Shown: positions 1 through 7,058 of the stretch, piece by piece
How positions within the stretch are numbered: the stretch's first letter is position 1
How the letters are laid out: every line of letters starts with the position of its first letter
From: JAYQUR01 sp038133505
GTDB taxonomy: Bacteria; Pseudomonadota; Alphaproteobacteria; MPNO01; UBA830
Assembly (NCBI GenBank): GCA_038133505.1
Contig: JAYPTI010000107.1
Location: forward strand, 1 to 11,361
Length of the DNA stretch: 11,361 nucleotides
Reading direction: 5' to 3'
Made by a program: the position numbers and the translations under genes
The notes under the pieces: model-generated
Databases searched by the model: none
What the model was told of the DNA's origin: nothing
Seen by the model: the letters and a program-made list of their open reading frames with translations, nothing else

Positions 1-47
1 CTGGATAGATCTCTTCATCCCAGTTCTCCCTACTTATCGCGAACCAA

Positions 48-66
48 CCGTCCGCGGCGCGGACGG
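48..66 (-). terminator. possible terminator hairpin after the SirB1-type gene
   Basis: A perfect inverted repeat with 8-base arms (CCGTCCGC / GCGGACGG) and a 3-base loop lies about 57 bases past the TGA of the SirB1-type gene. Read on the minus strand it is followed by TTGGTT and not by a clean T-run, so it would be a weak Rho-independent terminator at best. A smaller repeat, GATGCA-caa-TGCATC, lies at 97-111 between it and the stop codon. The first 47 bases of the window hold nothing I can identify. Confidence 0.35.
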
Positions 67-122
67 GGCTGCCCGGAGTGTGGCGCGAACGCCGCCGATG
101 CACAATGCATCCGGCTGCGGGA

Positions 123-944
123 TCAATTCAGGCGGCGCCGCAGTTTCTGGATGATCGCCGCCGCATCGTGCCGCACCGTCTCGTCGGCGGCCCGTTCGAC
201 GATCGTTTCGAAGGCCTCGATCGCGGCGGACAGATTGCCGACGCGGGCGTGGATCACGCCGGCTTCCCGCCACAGGGTCATCATGTCGGGGGCGAACATC
301 AGCATCCGGTCGAGAACGCGGAGCGCCTCTTCCGGCCGGCCCGCGCGTTCGTGGCGGGCTTTTATGTTGTTCTGAAGGCGAATCAGGATATCGCGGTTGC
401 CCACGGCCTCGTAGTGGTCGGGGTTCAGCTCCGCCTCGAGGCCGGCGGTCGCTTTCAGCAGATCCCGCAGGTCCGCGGCGCTCCGGACCTGGCCTTCGTT
501 GAACGGATCGACAATGTGGCGGCCCCCGGCGTCGTCGATGCGGATCAGGAAATGGCCGGGAAAGTTCAGCCCGTCCGCGCCGATGCCCTGGGCGCGCGCG
601 GCATGGAGAAATAGGATCCCCAGCGCAACGGGCAGACCCTTTCGCCTGTCGATCACCCGCATCAGGTTCGCGTTCTGGATGTCGTCGTAGGTCAGCGTGT
701 CGCCGGCGTATCCGTGGCTGTGCAGGATGACGAGATTCAGGGCTTCGACGATGGTCGCGCCGGCAGCCAGGGACGCCTGGACGTCTTCGCAAAGCTGGGC
801 AAGATGATCGCGATAGGCGGCAGGGTCGCTTCCCGGCTTTTCCAGGACGGCGAGGGCCAGCGCGGCGGCCGCAAGATCGATACGGGAATCTTCCCGGCCG
901 GCGATATTCCTCAATAGTTCTTCTGCGTTGTGCGACTCTCTCAC
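123..944 (-). CDS. SirB1-family transglutaminase-like protein with C-terminal TPRs
   Basis: This encodes 273 residues, the usual length for the SirB1 family. Residues about 45-165 match the transglutaminase-like core, with YDDIQNANLMRVIDRRKGLP (86-105), then NFPGHFLIR (127-135) and IVDPFN (144-149), the family's hallmark blocks. Residues about 185-270 are helical and TPR-like (AGRPEEALRVLDRML, then VGNLSAAIEAFETIV). I see no obvious transglutaminase catalytic cysteine in the core, which is normal for this family, and the biochemical role is unknown. I chose the GTG start at 944 because it makes a GTGA overlap with the TGA of the upstream BON lipoprotein gene, the typical form of translational coupling. 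The longer open frame upstream of it only runs antisense-like through that gene. It is the last gene of the minus-strand run that begins with rsmI. Confidence 0.85.
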   Translation of the reverse strand: MRESHNAEELLRNIAGREDSRIDLAAAALALAVLEKPGSDPAAYRDHLAQLCEDVQASLAAGATIVEALNLVILHSHGYAGDTLTYDDIQNANLMRVIDRRKGLPVALGILFLHAARAQGIGADGLNFPGHFLIRIDDAGGRHIVDPFNEGQVRSAADLRDLLKATAGLEAELNPDHYEAVGNRDILIRLQNNIKARHERAGRPEEALRVLDRMLMFAPDMMTLWREAGVIHARVGNLSAAIEAFETIVERAADETVRHDAAAIIQKLRRRLN

Positions 945-1549
945 GACGACGGCTTCGGCGGCTCCGGTTTCTTGATCGTGACGTAGCTTACCACTTTTTT
1001 GACGTACTCGAGATTGCGCGCATAGTTGGTCACGCGGTCGAGTTCCTCGCGGTTCTGCGCGATGCCGATCAGATAGACGACGCCGGCGACGGTCTCGATC
1101 GAATAGTTGATCGACGAGACCTTGCTGTCGAACAGCAGCTTCGTCTTGAGCTCGGTGGAGATGATCGTGTCGCGGGCGAAACCGCTTACGCCCGTGCCGT
1201 CGGCAATCTGGATCTCGTTGATCACTTCGCGGATGCCCTTCGCCTGCCATGCGAGACGGACGGCTTCCGTTCTCATCTCGGGCGTGTCGACATGGCCGGT
1301 GAGCAGGGCGCGGCCGCTGTGGACCTGAAGGCCGACCTTGCGCCACATCCGCTCGTCGGCAGCGGACCACAGCTCGTTTATGCGCGCGCGGATCAGCGTA
1401 TCGTCCGCCGCGCCTTCGAGGCCGCGCTCTTCCATCGCGGCGGTACCCACGGTCGCCCCGGCCCCGACGACGGCGCCGACGCACCCGGGCAGGAGCGCCA
1501 GCGAGCAGAGCGCCAGTACGCAGGCGGCGCGCGCGAAAATAGCAGTCAT
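941..1549 (-). CDS. dolP: two-BON-domain outer-membrane lipoprotein, DolP/YraP-like
   Basis: The 202-residue protein starts with a lipoprotein signal peptide: a hydrophobic stretch at 9-20 and lipobox L20-P21-G22 before Cys23, so it should be lipidated and anchored in the envelope. A short Gly/Ala-rich segment follows, then two BON domains at about 46-115 (key part VGLQVHSGRALLTGHV) and 124-192 (VSSINYSIETVAGVVYLIG). E. coli DolP (YraP) has this layout at 191 residues and supports outer-membrane integrity; it also lies beside yraN, lpoA and rsmI, as here. I chose the ATG at 1549 and not the in-frame ATG at 1594 because GGAGG sits 7 bases before 1549 and the signal peptide then begins properly. 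The C-terminus (KKPEPPKPSS) is proline-rich. It overlaps the next gene by 4 bases. The dolP name is inferred from architecture plus neighbours; OsmY-like BON proteins are less likely because of the lipobox. Confidence 0.85.
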   Translation of the reverse strand: MTAIFARAACVLALCSLALLPGCVGAVVGAGATVGTAAMEERGLEGAADDTLIRARINELWSAADERMWRKVGLQVHSGRALLTGHVDTPEMRTEAVRLAWQAKGIREVINEIQIADGTGVSGFARDTIISTELKTKLLFDSKVSSINYSIETVAGVVYLIGIAQNREELDRVTNYARNLEYVKKVVSYVTIKKPEPPKPSS

Positions 1550-1621
1550 ACGACCGCCTCCAGTCTGTTTCTCCGGTGAATCAAATCGCCTCAATGTGGC
1601 CTTTATATGGCGGGAATCTGC

Positions 1622-1990
1622 CTAACTTGCCGATTCGCGCCAAGCGTCGATTACGTGCCGCGGCCATCTGCCCGGCGCGATCAGGACCGCGTCGAAGCGC
1701 TGGACGAGCGCCGCGGCCCAGGGATGCGCCCAGACGAAAAAGGCGGCGGCAGCAGTGATCCTGCGTTGCTGGCGCGCCGCGATCTCCGCGGCGGCAATGT
1801 CCCGATCGGCCCGCGCCTTGACCTCGACGAATGCGACGGTGCCGCCCCGGCGCACGACGAGATCGATTTCCCCGGAAGGGGTCCGGTAGCGGCGCGCGAC
1901 GATGCGGTAGCCTTTCATCAGGAGGAACGCCGCCGCGAGCGTCTCTGCCCGGCGCCCGCGCCGTTCCCGCGTGCGGCGCCCGTCCACCAC
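1622..1990 (-). CDS. yraN: YraN / UPF0102 family nuclease-fold protein
   Basis: The 122-residue protein has the UPF0102 pattern: RRGRRAETLAAAFLLMKGYRIVARRYRTP near the N-terminus, then GEIDLVVRRGGTVAFVEVKAR (about 45-65). The E..D...EVK arrangement is that of Holliday-junction-resolvase-like, restriction-endonuclease-fold proteins. Its cellular role is not established, although it commonly lies next to rsmI. The start is a GTG at 1990 (a second GTG follows directly). It lies 5 bases after the rsmI TGA, with a purine-rich GAGAGGG inside the rsmI end as ribosome-binding site. The gene ends in TAG. A 72-base gap separates it from the BON lipoprotein gene; an AT-rich TATAAA in that gap (1602-1607, minus strand) has no convincing -35 partner. 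Confidence 0.9.
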   Translation of the reverse strand: MVDGRRTRERRGRRAETLAAAFLLMKGYRIVARRYRTPSGEIDLVVRRGGTVAFVEVKARADRDIAAAEIAARQQRRITAAAAFFVWAHPWAAALVQRFDAVLIAPGRWPRHVIDAWRESAS

Positions 1991-1995
1991 GAGGC

Positions 1996-2829
1996 TCAGC
2001 CCTCTCCCGAACGTTCGAGGGCGCGGGCATAGACCTCCTTGCGCGGACGGCCCGTCGCAGCCGCTACCGTCGCGGCGGCGTCCCGGACGGACATCGTGGA
2101 TAGCGCGCGGTCGAGAAGCGCGTCGAGGTCCGCCGCAGCGGGTGCGTCTTCTCCCGGCGGGCCGACGACCACGACCGCCTCGCCCCGCGGGGCCGGTTCG
2201 GCGGCATATTGCCCGGCGAGATCGGCGAGCGGCGCGCGCCGGACCTCTTCGTGCAGCTTGGTCAGTTCGCGGGCGACGGCGGCATCCCGCGCGCCGAGGG
2301 TTTCCGACATATCGGCGAGGCTCTCGGCCAGCCGCCGTGTCGATTCGAGAAAGATCAGCGTCGCGGGAACGCCGGCGAGTGCAGATAGCTCGGCGCGCCG
2401 CTGCGCGGACTTGGCGGGAAGATAGCCGGCGAACAGAAAACGGTCCGACGGCAGGCCGGAGACGACCAGCGCGGCGATCGGCGACGACGGCCCGGGCGCG
2501 CAGGTCACGGGAATGCCGGCCTCCACGGCGGCGCGGACCAGCTTATAGCCGGGATCGGATATCAGGGGCGTTCCGGCGTCGGAGACCAACGCCACGGAAT
2601 TGCCATTTTCAAGCAGCGTTATCAGGCGGGCGCGGTCCTGTTCGCTGCTATGATCGTGGTAGGCGATCATGCGGGCCGAAATGCCGTTTGCGCTGAGCAG
2701 TTTGCCGGTAACCCGTGTATCTTCGCAGGCGACGATATCGGCTTCGCGAAGGATTTCGGCGGCACGCGGCGTCAGGTCGCCGAGATTCCCGATCGGCGTC
2801 GCGACAATGTAGAGGCCGGTAACCGTCAT
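1996..2829 (-). CDS. rsmI: 16S rRNA (cytidine1402-2'-O)-methyltransferase RsmI
   Basis: The 277-residue protein is a full-length tetrapyrrole-methylase-fold (SAM-dependent) enzyme. RsmI adds the 2'-O-methyl group to C1402 in the decoding centre of 16S rRNA. Family motifs are present in order: ATPIGNLGD (10-18), ACEDTR (34-39), SDAGTP (83-88), the PGPSS loop (112-116), and the C-terminal RsmI helical region ending in GRPRKEVYARAL (260-271). I chose the ATG at 2829 because the RsmI family begins immediately before GxLYIVATPIGN. The open frame continues upstream to 3744, but only antisense to the LpoA-like gene. The gene is divergent from that lipoprotein gene (64-base gap) and precedes yraN by 5 bases. 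No strong Shine-Dalgarno sequence is visible. Confidence 0.95.
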   Translation of the reverse strand: MTVTGLYIVATPIGNLGDLTPRAAEILREADIVACEDTRVTGKLLSANGISARMIAYHDHSSEQDRARLITLLENGNSVALVSDAGTPLISDPGYKLVRAAVEAGIPVTCAPGPSSPIAALVVSGLPSDRFLFAGYLPAKSAQRRAELSALAGVPATLIFLESTRRLAESLADMSETLGARDAAVARELTKLHEEVRRAPLADLAGQYAAEPAPRGEAVVVVGPPGEDAPAAADLDALLDRALSTMSVRDAAATVAAATGRPRKEVYARALERSGEG

Positions 2830-2841
2830 GACACGCCCGCG

Positions 2842-2870
2842 TTTACATAATCGGCGGGCGCCGATAGGTT
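2842..2870 (+). promoter_or_regulatory. possible sigma70-type promoter for the LpoA-like gene
   Basis: TTTACA (2842-2847) is followed after 17 bases by TAGGTT (2865-2870). The -35 matches TTGACA at five of six positions and the -10 matches TATAAT at three of six. A transcript starting near 2877 would have a leader of about 17 bases ahead of the ATG at 2894. The spacing is ideal and the -10 is weak. The octamer GATAGGTT covering this -10 recurs at the proposed egtB promoter. Confidence 0.35.
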
Positions 2871-2893
2871 GCCGTTCGGCGGAGACTGAATGA

Positions 2894-4354
2894 ATGGGTG
2901 GCTCGATTTCAACGATGGATTCTCTGACCACTTGCCGGTTCGTCGGCCGGATTGCGGGCATTGCAGCTCTTGCCGCCTCCCTGTTTCTGGCCGGATGCGA
3001 GAATAGGGGAAATGCGCCGACGGTCCAAACCTCACCGCCGCCACCCCCGCCGGTAGGGCGGACGGTGACGCCGTTGCCCGGGTCGGCCCCCGTGCCGCCG
3101 CCGCCGATGGCCCAGCCCCTGCCCGCTCCGGCGCCGGAACCGGTCGCGCCGCCGACGCCCGAGGTCGTGATATCCGGCGCGATGCGGGGCATTCCGGCCT
3201 CGATGATCGATTCGGCGGTTCGCGTCGCCATGCTGCTGCCGCTCAGCGGGTCGCGCGGCGGGATCGGCCAGTCGATGCTCGACGCGGCGATGCTGGCCCT
3301 GAACGACGTTGCGGACGGAAAATTCGTCCTGCTGCCGCTCGATACCAGGGGCTCTGATCGGGGCGCCGCTCTCGCCGCCCAGGGAGCCATGGACAACAAG
3401 GCGGAAATCGTTCTCGGACCGCTTTTCTCGACTTCGGTTTCGGCCGCCGCGCCCGTCGTCCGGCGCGCGGGGCTCAACATGATTGCATTTTCGAACAACC
3501 GGGTCGTCGCGGAACCGGGGGTTTTCCTCGCCGGGCTGCTGCCCGAGACGCAGATTGACCGGGTTATCGGGTACGCCGCCAAACGGGGAATTCGGCGCGT
3601 GGGGGCCCTCATCCCGGCGGGCGCCTTCGGCGAACGCGTTCTCGCCGCCGCACGGGAGAATGCCGCCAGGCTGTCGCTCGATATTGTCAAGGTGGAATAT
3701 TTTTCGGACGACGCCACCCAGACGGCAGACGCCGTCCGCCGCATCAGCGATTTCGATCTTCGACGTCAGGAACTGCAGGACCAGATCAAGGCGCTTGAGG
3801 GCGCGACGGACGAGGTATCGAAGCAGACGCTGGAGAAACTGCAGAAACTGGAGACGTTCGGGCCACTTCCGTTCGACGCCCTCATCGTGGGCGCAAGCGG
3901 CCAGAAACTGACGGAGGTCGCTGCGCAGCTGGGGAATTTCGACGTAGACACCAAACAGGTGCGACTGTTGGGGCTTGCGAGCTGGGGCGCGCCCGGCACC
4001 GGTCGCGAGCCCGCGCTCGTCGGCGCCTGGTACGCGGATTCCCCGGCCGCGGGCAATGACGATTTCATTCGCAATTACAAGGCGATGTACGAACGCGAGC
4101 CGCATCCGCTCGCGATCGACGCATACGATATCACAGCCCTCGCCGCGATTCTGGGATCGCGGGCGCCCGAGGCGCGCTTTTCGGCCGGAACGCTGACCAG
4201 CTCGAGCGGTTTCGCGGGATCGGGGGGGCTATTCAGGCTGCTCCCGAGCGGCCTTCCGGAACGGGCGCTCGAGGTTCGCGAAGTCACGCTCGATAGCAGC
4301 CGCGTCATCGAACCGGCGCCCGCCGCCTTTCCCGCGCCGCCAACGGTCAATTGA
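2894..4354 (+). CDS. lpoA: LpoA/LppC-like penicillin-binding-protein activator lipoprotein
   Basis: The 486-residue protein has a lipoprotein signal peptide with lipobox L32-A33-G34 before Cys35. A strongly proline-rich linker follows (about 42-90), suited to reaching through the periplasm. From about residue 108 (RVAMLLPLSG) to about 460 it has a type-1 periplasmic-binding (Leu/Ile/Val-binding-like) fold, with AQGAMDNKAEIVLGPLFS and IAFSNNRVVAEPGVFLAG as recognisable blocks. In E. coli, LpoA is an outer-membrane lipoprotein that stimulates the peptidoglycan synthase PBP1a. That function is inferred here from fold, lipobox and position beside rsmI, yraN and a DolP-like gene. The E. coli TPR-type N-terminal domain is absent and the proline-rich linker stands in its place. 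A charged helical segment lies at about 281-316. The start at 2894 is favoured by GGAG 9 bases upstream; an in-frame ATG at 2915 is possible. The tail overlaps the convergent hemW by 8 bases. Confidence 0.8.
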   Translation: MGGSISTMDSLTTCRFVGRIAGIAALAASLFLAGCENRGNAPTVQTSPPPPPPVGRTVTPLPGSAPVPPPPMAQPLPAPAPEPVAPPTPEVVISGAMRGIPASMIDSAVRVAMLLPLSGSRGGIGQSMLDAAMLALNDVADGKFVLLPLDTRGSDRGAALAAQGAMDNKAEIVLGPLFSTSVSAAAPVVRRAGLNMIAFSNNRVVAEPGVFLAGLLPETQIDRVIGYAAKRGIRRVGALIPAGAFGERVLAAARENAARLSLDIVKVEYFSDDATQTADAVRRISDFDLRRQELQDQIKALEGATDEVSKQTLEKLQKLETFGPLPFDALIVGASGQKLTEVAAQLGNFDVDTKQVRLLGLASWGAPGTGREPALVGAWYADSPAAGNDDFIRNYKAMYEREPHPLAIDAYDITALAAILGSRAPEARFSAGTLTSSSGFAGSGGLFRLLPSGLPERALEVREVTLDSSRVIEPAPAAFPAPPTVN

Positions 4355-5570
4355 CGGCGCGGTCCGCCGGGCCGGACGGCGGCACGAGCGCGGCCACGAT
4401 TGCGTCGTGGCGCAATCTTCCCCCGGCCGTCAGGCGCAGGCCGCGCGCATCGCACACGAGCAGCCCGGCCGCCGCGAGACGGTCCAGCTTTTCGGGCAGG
4501 AGGACCGATTCCAGTTGGTTTCCAGCGATGATTTCGAAATCGGAACGAATTATGCCGTCTGCCAGGCGTAACCCTGTGAGCAAGAGCTCCTCTATTTGTT
4601 TCGGAACCGTAATTACCGCTGATTCTTGCGTTCCATGCCCTTCCGACGCCACGGCGGCAAGCCAGTTTCCCGGCGCTGCGATCTGGCGGGTCGCCCGCCG
4701 GACGCCGGCGTTCCGCAGGCGGCCATGCGCACCCGGCCCGATGCCCGCATAATCGCCCCCCTGCCAATAAACCAGATTATGCCGGCAGGCCGACCCGGGC
4801 CGGGCGTGATTGGAGATCTCGTAGGCAGGAAGTCCTGCCTTTTCGGTAATTTCCGCTGTAATTTCAAAGAGGTCGGCGGCGGTATCCTCGTCCGGAAGGA
4901 CGAAGGCGCCGGAGCGGTGCGCCGCAAAGAACGGAGTGCCTTTCTCGATCGTGAGCTGATAGAGCGACAGGTGGTCGCCGGCAATGGCAAGAGCATCGTC
5001 AAGCGATCGGCGCCACGTCTCGAGACTCTGGCCGGGCAATCCATAGATCAGGTCGAAGGACATGCGCTCGAAGGCTCGTTCCGCAACGGAAACGGCATGC
5101 CGCGCCGCGGCTGAATCGTGCGCACGGCCCAGAAAGCGCAGCGCGTCGTCGTCGAATGCCTGGACGCCGATGGAGACGCGGTTGATCCCCGCCGTGCGGA
5201 AAGCCTTGAATTTCCCGGCTTCGACCGACGACGGGTTGGCCTCGAGCGTGATCTCGATGTCGTCTTCGAGCTCGCAATGTGCTGCCGCCCGATCGAGAAT
5301 AGCGGCGACCGTCTCGGGAGGCATCAACGACGGCGTCCCGCCGCCGAAGAACACGCTGCCAAGACGCCGGCCTTTCGTTTCGATTGCAAAATGATCAAGC
5401 TCTGCGCAGATCGCAGCGGTCCATTGCGCCGCGTCGATCGACTCGGCGACATGACTGTTGAAATCGCAGTAGGGGCATTTCGAGACGCAGAACGGCCAAT
5501 GCACGTACAGCCCGAACCGGTCCAGGCCGGACCTCGCCTCCGAAACGGCCGGATCGGCCGGCGCGATCAT
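4347..5570 (-). CDS. hemW: HemW-type radical SAM heme chaperone
   Basis: The 407-residue protein has a radical SAM barrel with the cluster-binding C28-x3-C32-x2-C35 motif inside the HemW signature CPYCDFNSH, then FFGGGTPSLM (74-83), EANPSS, RVSIGVQAFDD and HNLVYWQGGDYAGIGPGAHG. HemW binds heme and is proposed to deliver it to respiratory enzymes; older annotations call this family oxygen-independent coproporphyrinogen III oxidase-like. Together the HemW signature, the genome position after rdgB and the length favour HemW over genuine HemN. It begins with an ATG at 5570 that overlaps the rdgB stop in an ATGA junction, so the two are probably translationally coupled. Its 3' end overlaps the convergent LpoA-like gene by 8 bases, leaving no room for a separate terminator. 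Confidence 0.93.
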   Translation of the reverse strand: MIAPADPAVSEARSGLDRFGLYVHWPFCVSKCPYCDFNSHVAESIDAAQWTAAICAELDHFAIETKGRRLGSVFFGGGTPSLMPPETVAAILDRAAAHCELEDDIEITLEANPSSVEAGKFKAFRTAGINRVSIGVQAFDDDALRFLGRAHDSAAARHAVSVAERAFERMSFDLIYGLPGQSLETWRRSLDDALAIAGDHLSLYQLTIEKGTPFFAAHRSGAFVLPDEDTAADLFEITAEITEKAGLPAYEISNHARPGSACRHNLVYWQGGDYAGIGPGAHGRLRNAGVRRATRQIAAPGNWLAAVASEGHGTQESAVITVPKQIEELLLTGLRLADGIIRSDFEIIAGNQLESVLLPEKLDRLAAAGLLVCDARGLRLTAGGRLRHDAIVAALVPPSGPADRAVN

Positions 5571-6178
5571 TGTCGCCCGGGCGGGGGGAAACAGGCGGCG
5601 ATGAGCTTGTTGAACGCATCCGCCCGATGGCTCTTGGCATGCTTTTCGGCCGGTTCGATCTCGCCGAACGTACCTTCGTCGCCGTCGGCGCGGAACATCG
5701 GATCATAGCCGAATCCGCGGTCGCCGCGCGGAGGCCAGACGAGATCGCCCCAGACTTCGCCCTCGAAAATCTCGCAATGGCCGTCCGGCCAGGTAAGCGC
5801 CAGCGCGCAGACGAAACGGGCCCGCCGGTTGTCGGTTTCGCCCAACTCGCTGTCGACCCGGGCCATTGCCGCATCAAAGTCCTTTTCAGGCCCGCCCCAG
5901 CGCGCGGAGTAGATTCCGGGCGCCCCGCCCAGCGCGTCGACCGCAAGGCCGGAATCGTCGGCCAGCGCCGGGAGTTTCGCGGCGAAAGCCGCGGCATCCG
6001 CCTTTAGTTTCGCATTCGCAACGAAACTGTCGCCGGTTTCCTCGGGTTCGGGCAAATTCAGTTTCGATGCCGAAACGACCTCGATATTCCAAGGTGCCAG
6101 CAGCTCGCCGATCTCCCGCACCTTGCCGGGATTGTGGCTGGCGATGACCAGGCGGCCGGCGGTAAAGCGACGCGCCAT
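5567..6178 (-). CDS. rdgB: RdgB/HAM1-family non-canonical purine NTP pyrophosphatase
   Basis: The 203-residue protein is a full-length Ham1-family enzyme, which hydrolyses dITP, ITP and XTP to the monophosphate and pyrophosphate and keeps deaminated purines out of DNA and RNA. Visible motifs are SHNPGK (14-19) at the nucleotide-binding N-terminus, ETGDSF (47-52), ADDSGL (73-78) with the acidic catalytic/metal-binding residues, PGIYSAR (87-93), GFGYDP (155-160) and SHRADA (183-188) near the C-terminus. The ATG at 6178 shares one base with the rph stop (TGATG), and the gene's own TGA overlaps the hemW start. The rph-rdgB-hemW order is common in alphaproteobacteria. Confidence 0.96.
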   Translation of the reverse strand: MARRFTAGRLVIASHNPGKVREIGELLAPWNIEVVSASKLNLPEPEETGDSFVANAKLKADAAAFAAKLPALADDSGLAVDALGGAPGIYSARWGGPEKDFDAAMARVDSELGETDNRRARFVCALALTWPDGHCEIFEGEVWGDLVWPPRGDRGFGYDPMFRADGDEGTFGEIEPAEKHAKSHRADAFNKLIAACFPPPGRQ

Positions 6179-6897
6179 CAGTCGGCCGCGAGAGCCATGC
6201 GTTGCGCCGTCGTCAGCTCGCCGACGCCTTTTTTGGCGAGCTCCAGCAATTCGAGGAACGCCGTCTCCGAGAACGGATCCTTTTCGGCAGTGCCCTGAAT
6301 CTCGACGATACCGCCCTCACCGGTCAGGACGAAGTTCACGTCGGCATCGGCATTGGAATCCTCCGCATAATCGAGGTCGAGCACCGCCGTCCCCTCATAG
6401 AGTCCGCACGAAATGGCGGCGATCGAGCCGGTTATGGGATCCTTTGCGAGAGCCCCGGACCGCAGCAGCCCGTCCGTCGCGATTTTCAGCGCCACCCAGG
6501 CGCCGGTGATCGACGCGGTACGGGTGCCGCCGTCCGCCTGAATCACGTCGCAATCGACTCGGATCTGGCGCTCTCCAAGCATTTCCAGATCCACGACGGC
6601 GCGGAGCGCCCGGCCGATCAGGCGCTGGATCTCCTGCGTCCGGCCGGACTGCTTGCCGCGCGCGGCCTCGCGGTCAGTGCGTTCATGGGTTGAACGCGGT
6701 AGCATCCCGTATTCTGCCGTCACCCAGCCGCGGCCGGAATTGCGCATCCACGGCGGCACGCGTTCCTCGACGGTGGCGTTGCACAGCACGTGCGTATCGC
6801 CGAATTTCGCCAGACACGAGCCCTCCGCATAGGGGGTGAAGCCGGTTTCGAGCGTGACGGCCCGCATCTGATCGGGGGATCGGCCGGAAGGGCGCAT
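6178..6897 (-). CDS. rph: ribonuclease PH
   Basis: The 239-residue protein matches RNase PH in full. This is a phosphorolytic 3'-to-5' exoribonuclease that trims tRNA precursors, using inorganic phosphate and releasing nucleoside diphosphates. Seen are MRPSGRSPDQMR at the N-terminus, EGSCLAKFGDTHVLCNATVE, the RGWVTAEYGMLPRSTHER block, the phosphate-binding GGTRTASITGA (123-133, with R126) and the acidic stretch DLDYAEDSNADAD (174-186). The ATG at 6897 is supported by GGAG 6 bases upstream and by the family's usual start; an ATG two codons earlier (6903) would sit against the GGAG and is less likely. It is the first gene of the rph-rdgB-hemW unit and is divergent from hrcA. I see no convincing promoter of its own in the intergenic region. 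Confidence 0.96.
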   Translation of the reverse strand: MRPSGRSPDQMRAVTLETGFTPYAEGSCLAKFGDTHVLCNATVEERVPPWMRNSGRGWVTAEYGMLPRSTHERTDREAARGKQSGRTQEIQRLIGRALRAVVDLEMLGERQIRVDCDVIQADGGTRTASITGAWVALKIATDGLLRSGALAKDPITGSIAAISCGLYEGTAVLDLDYAEDSNADADVNFVLTGEGGIVEIQGTAEKDPFSETAFLELLELAKKGVGELTTAQRMALAAD

Positions 6898-7007
6898 GAA
6901 CATCTCCGCTGGGGGTTTCGCGCAAGCTATCCAACGCCCGGCGGCAGGTAAAGCCCGCTGCGCGACACGCGGATCGCGGGGCCGAAAAGGCGACGGACCC
7001 GGCATCG

Positions 7008-7035
7008 TTGACAAACCGGTCTTCCAAACTACATT
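7008..7035 (+). promoter_or_regulatory. sigma70-like promoter for hrcA
   Basis: A perfect TTGACA (7008-7013) is followed after 16 bases by TACATT (7030-7035), which matches TATAAT at four positions. Transcription would begin near 7042, just ahead of the GGAG at 7049-7052 and the hrcA ATG at 7059. No CIRCE inverted repeat (TTAGCACTC-N9-GAGTGCTAA) is present between rph and hrcA, so this promoter does not look self-repressed by HrcA. A heat-shock sigma factor of alphaproteobacteria also likes a CTTGAC-type -35, so dual use is possible. Confidence 0.55.
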
Positions 7036-7058
7036 CCGGACGCGTTTCGGAGTTGGAA

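Noticed and set aside
1602..1607. TATAAA on the minus strand between yraN and the BON lipoprotein gene
   Set aside because: It looks like a -10 element but has no acceptable -35 hexamer at 15-19 bases, so I did not list it as a promoter.
2830..3744. Upstream extension of the rsmI frame to an earlier start
   Set aside because: The extra 305 codons lie antisense to the LpoA-like gene and translate to low-complexity Ser/Arg/Gly-rich sequence; the RsmI family begins at ATG 2829.
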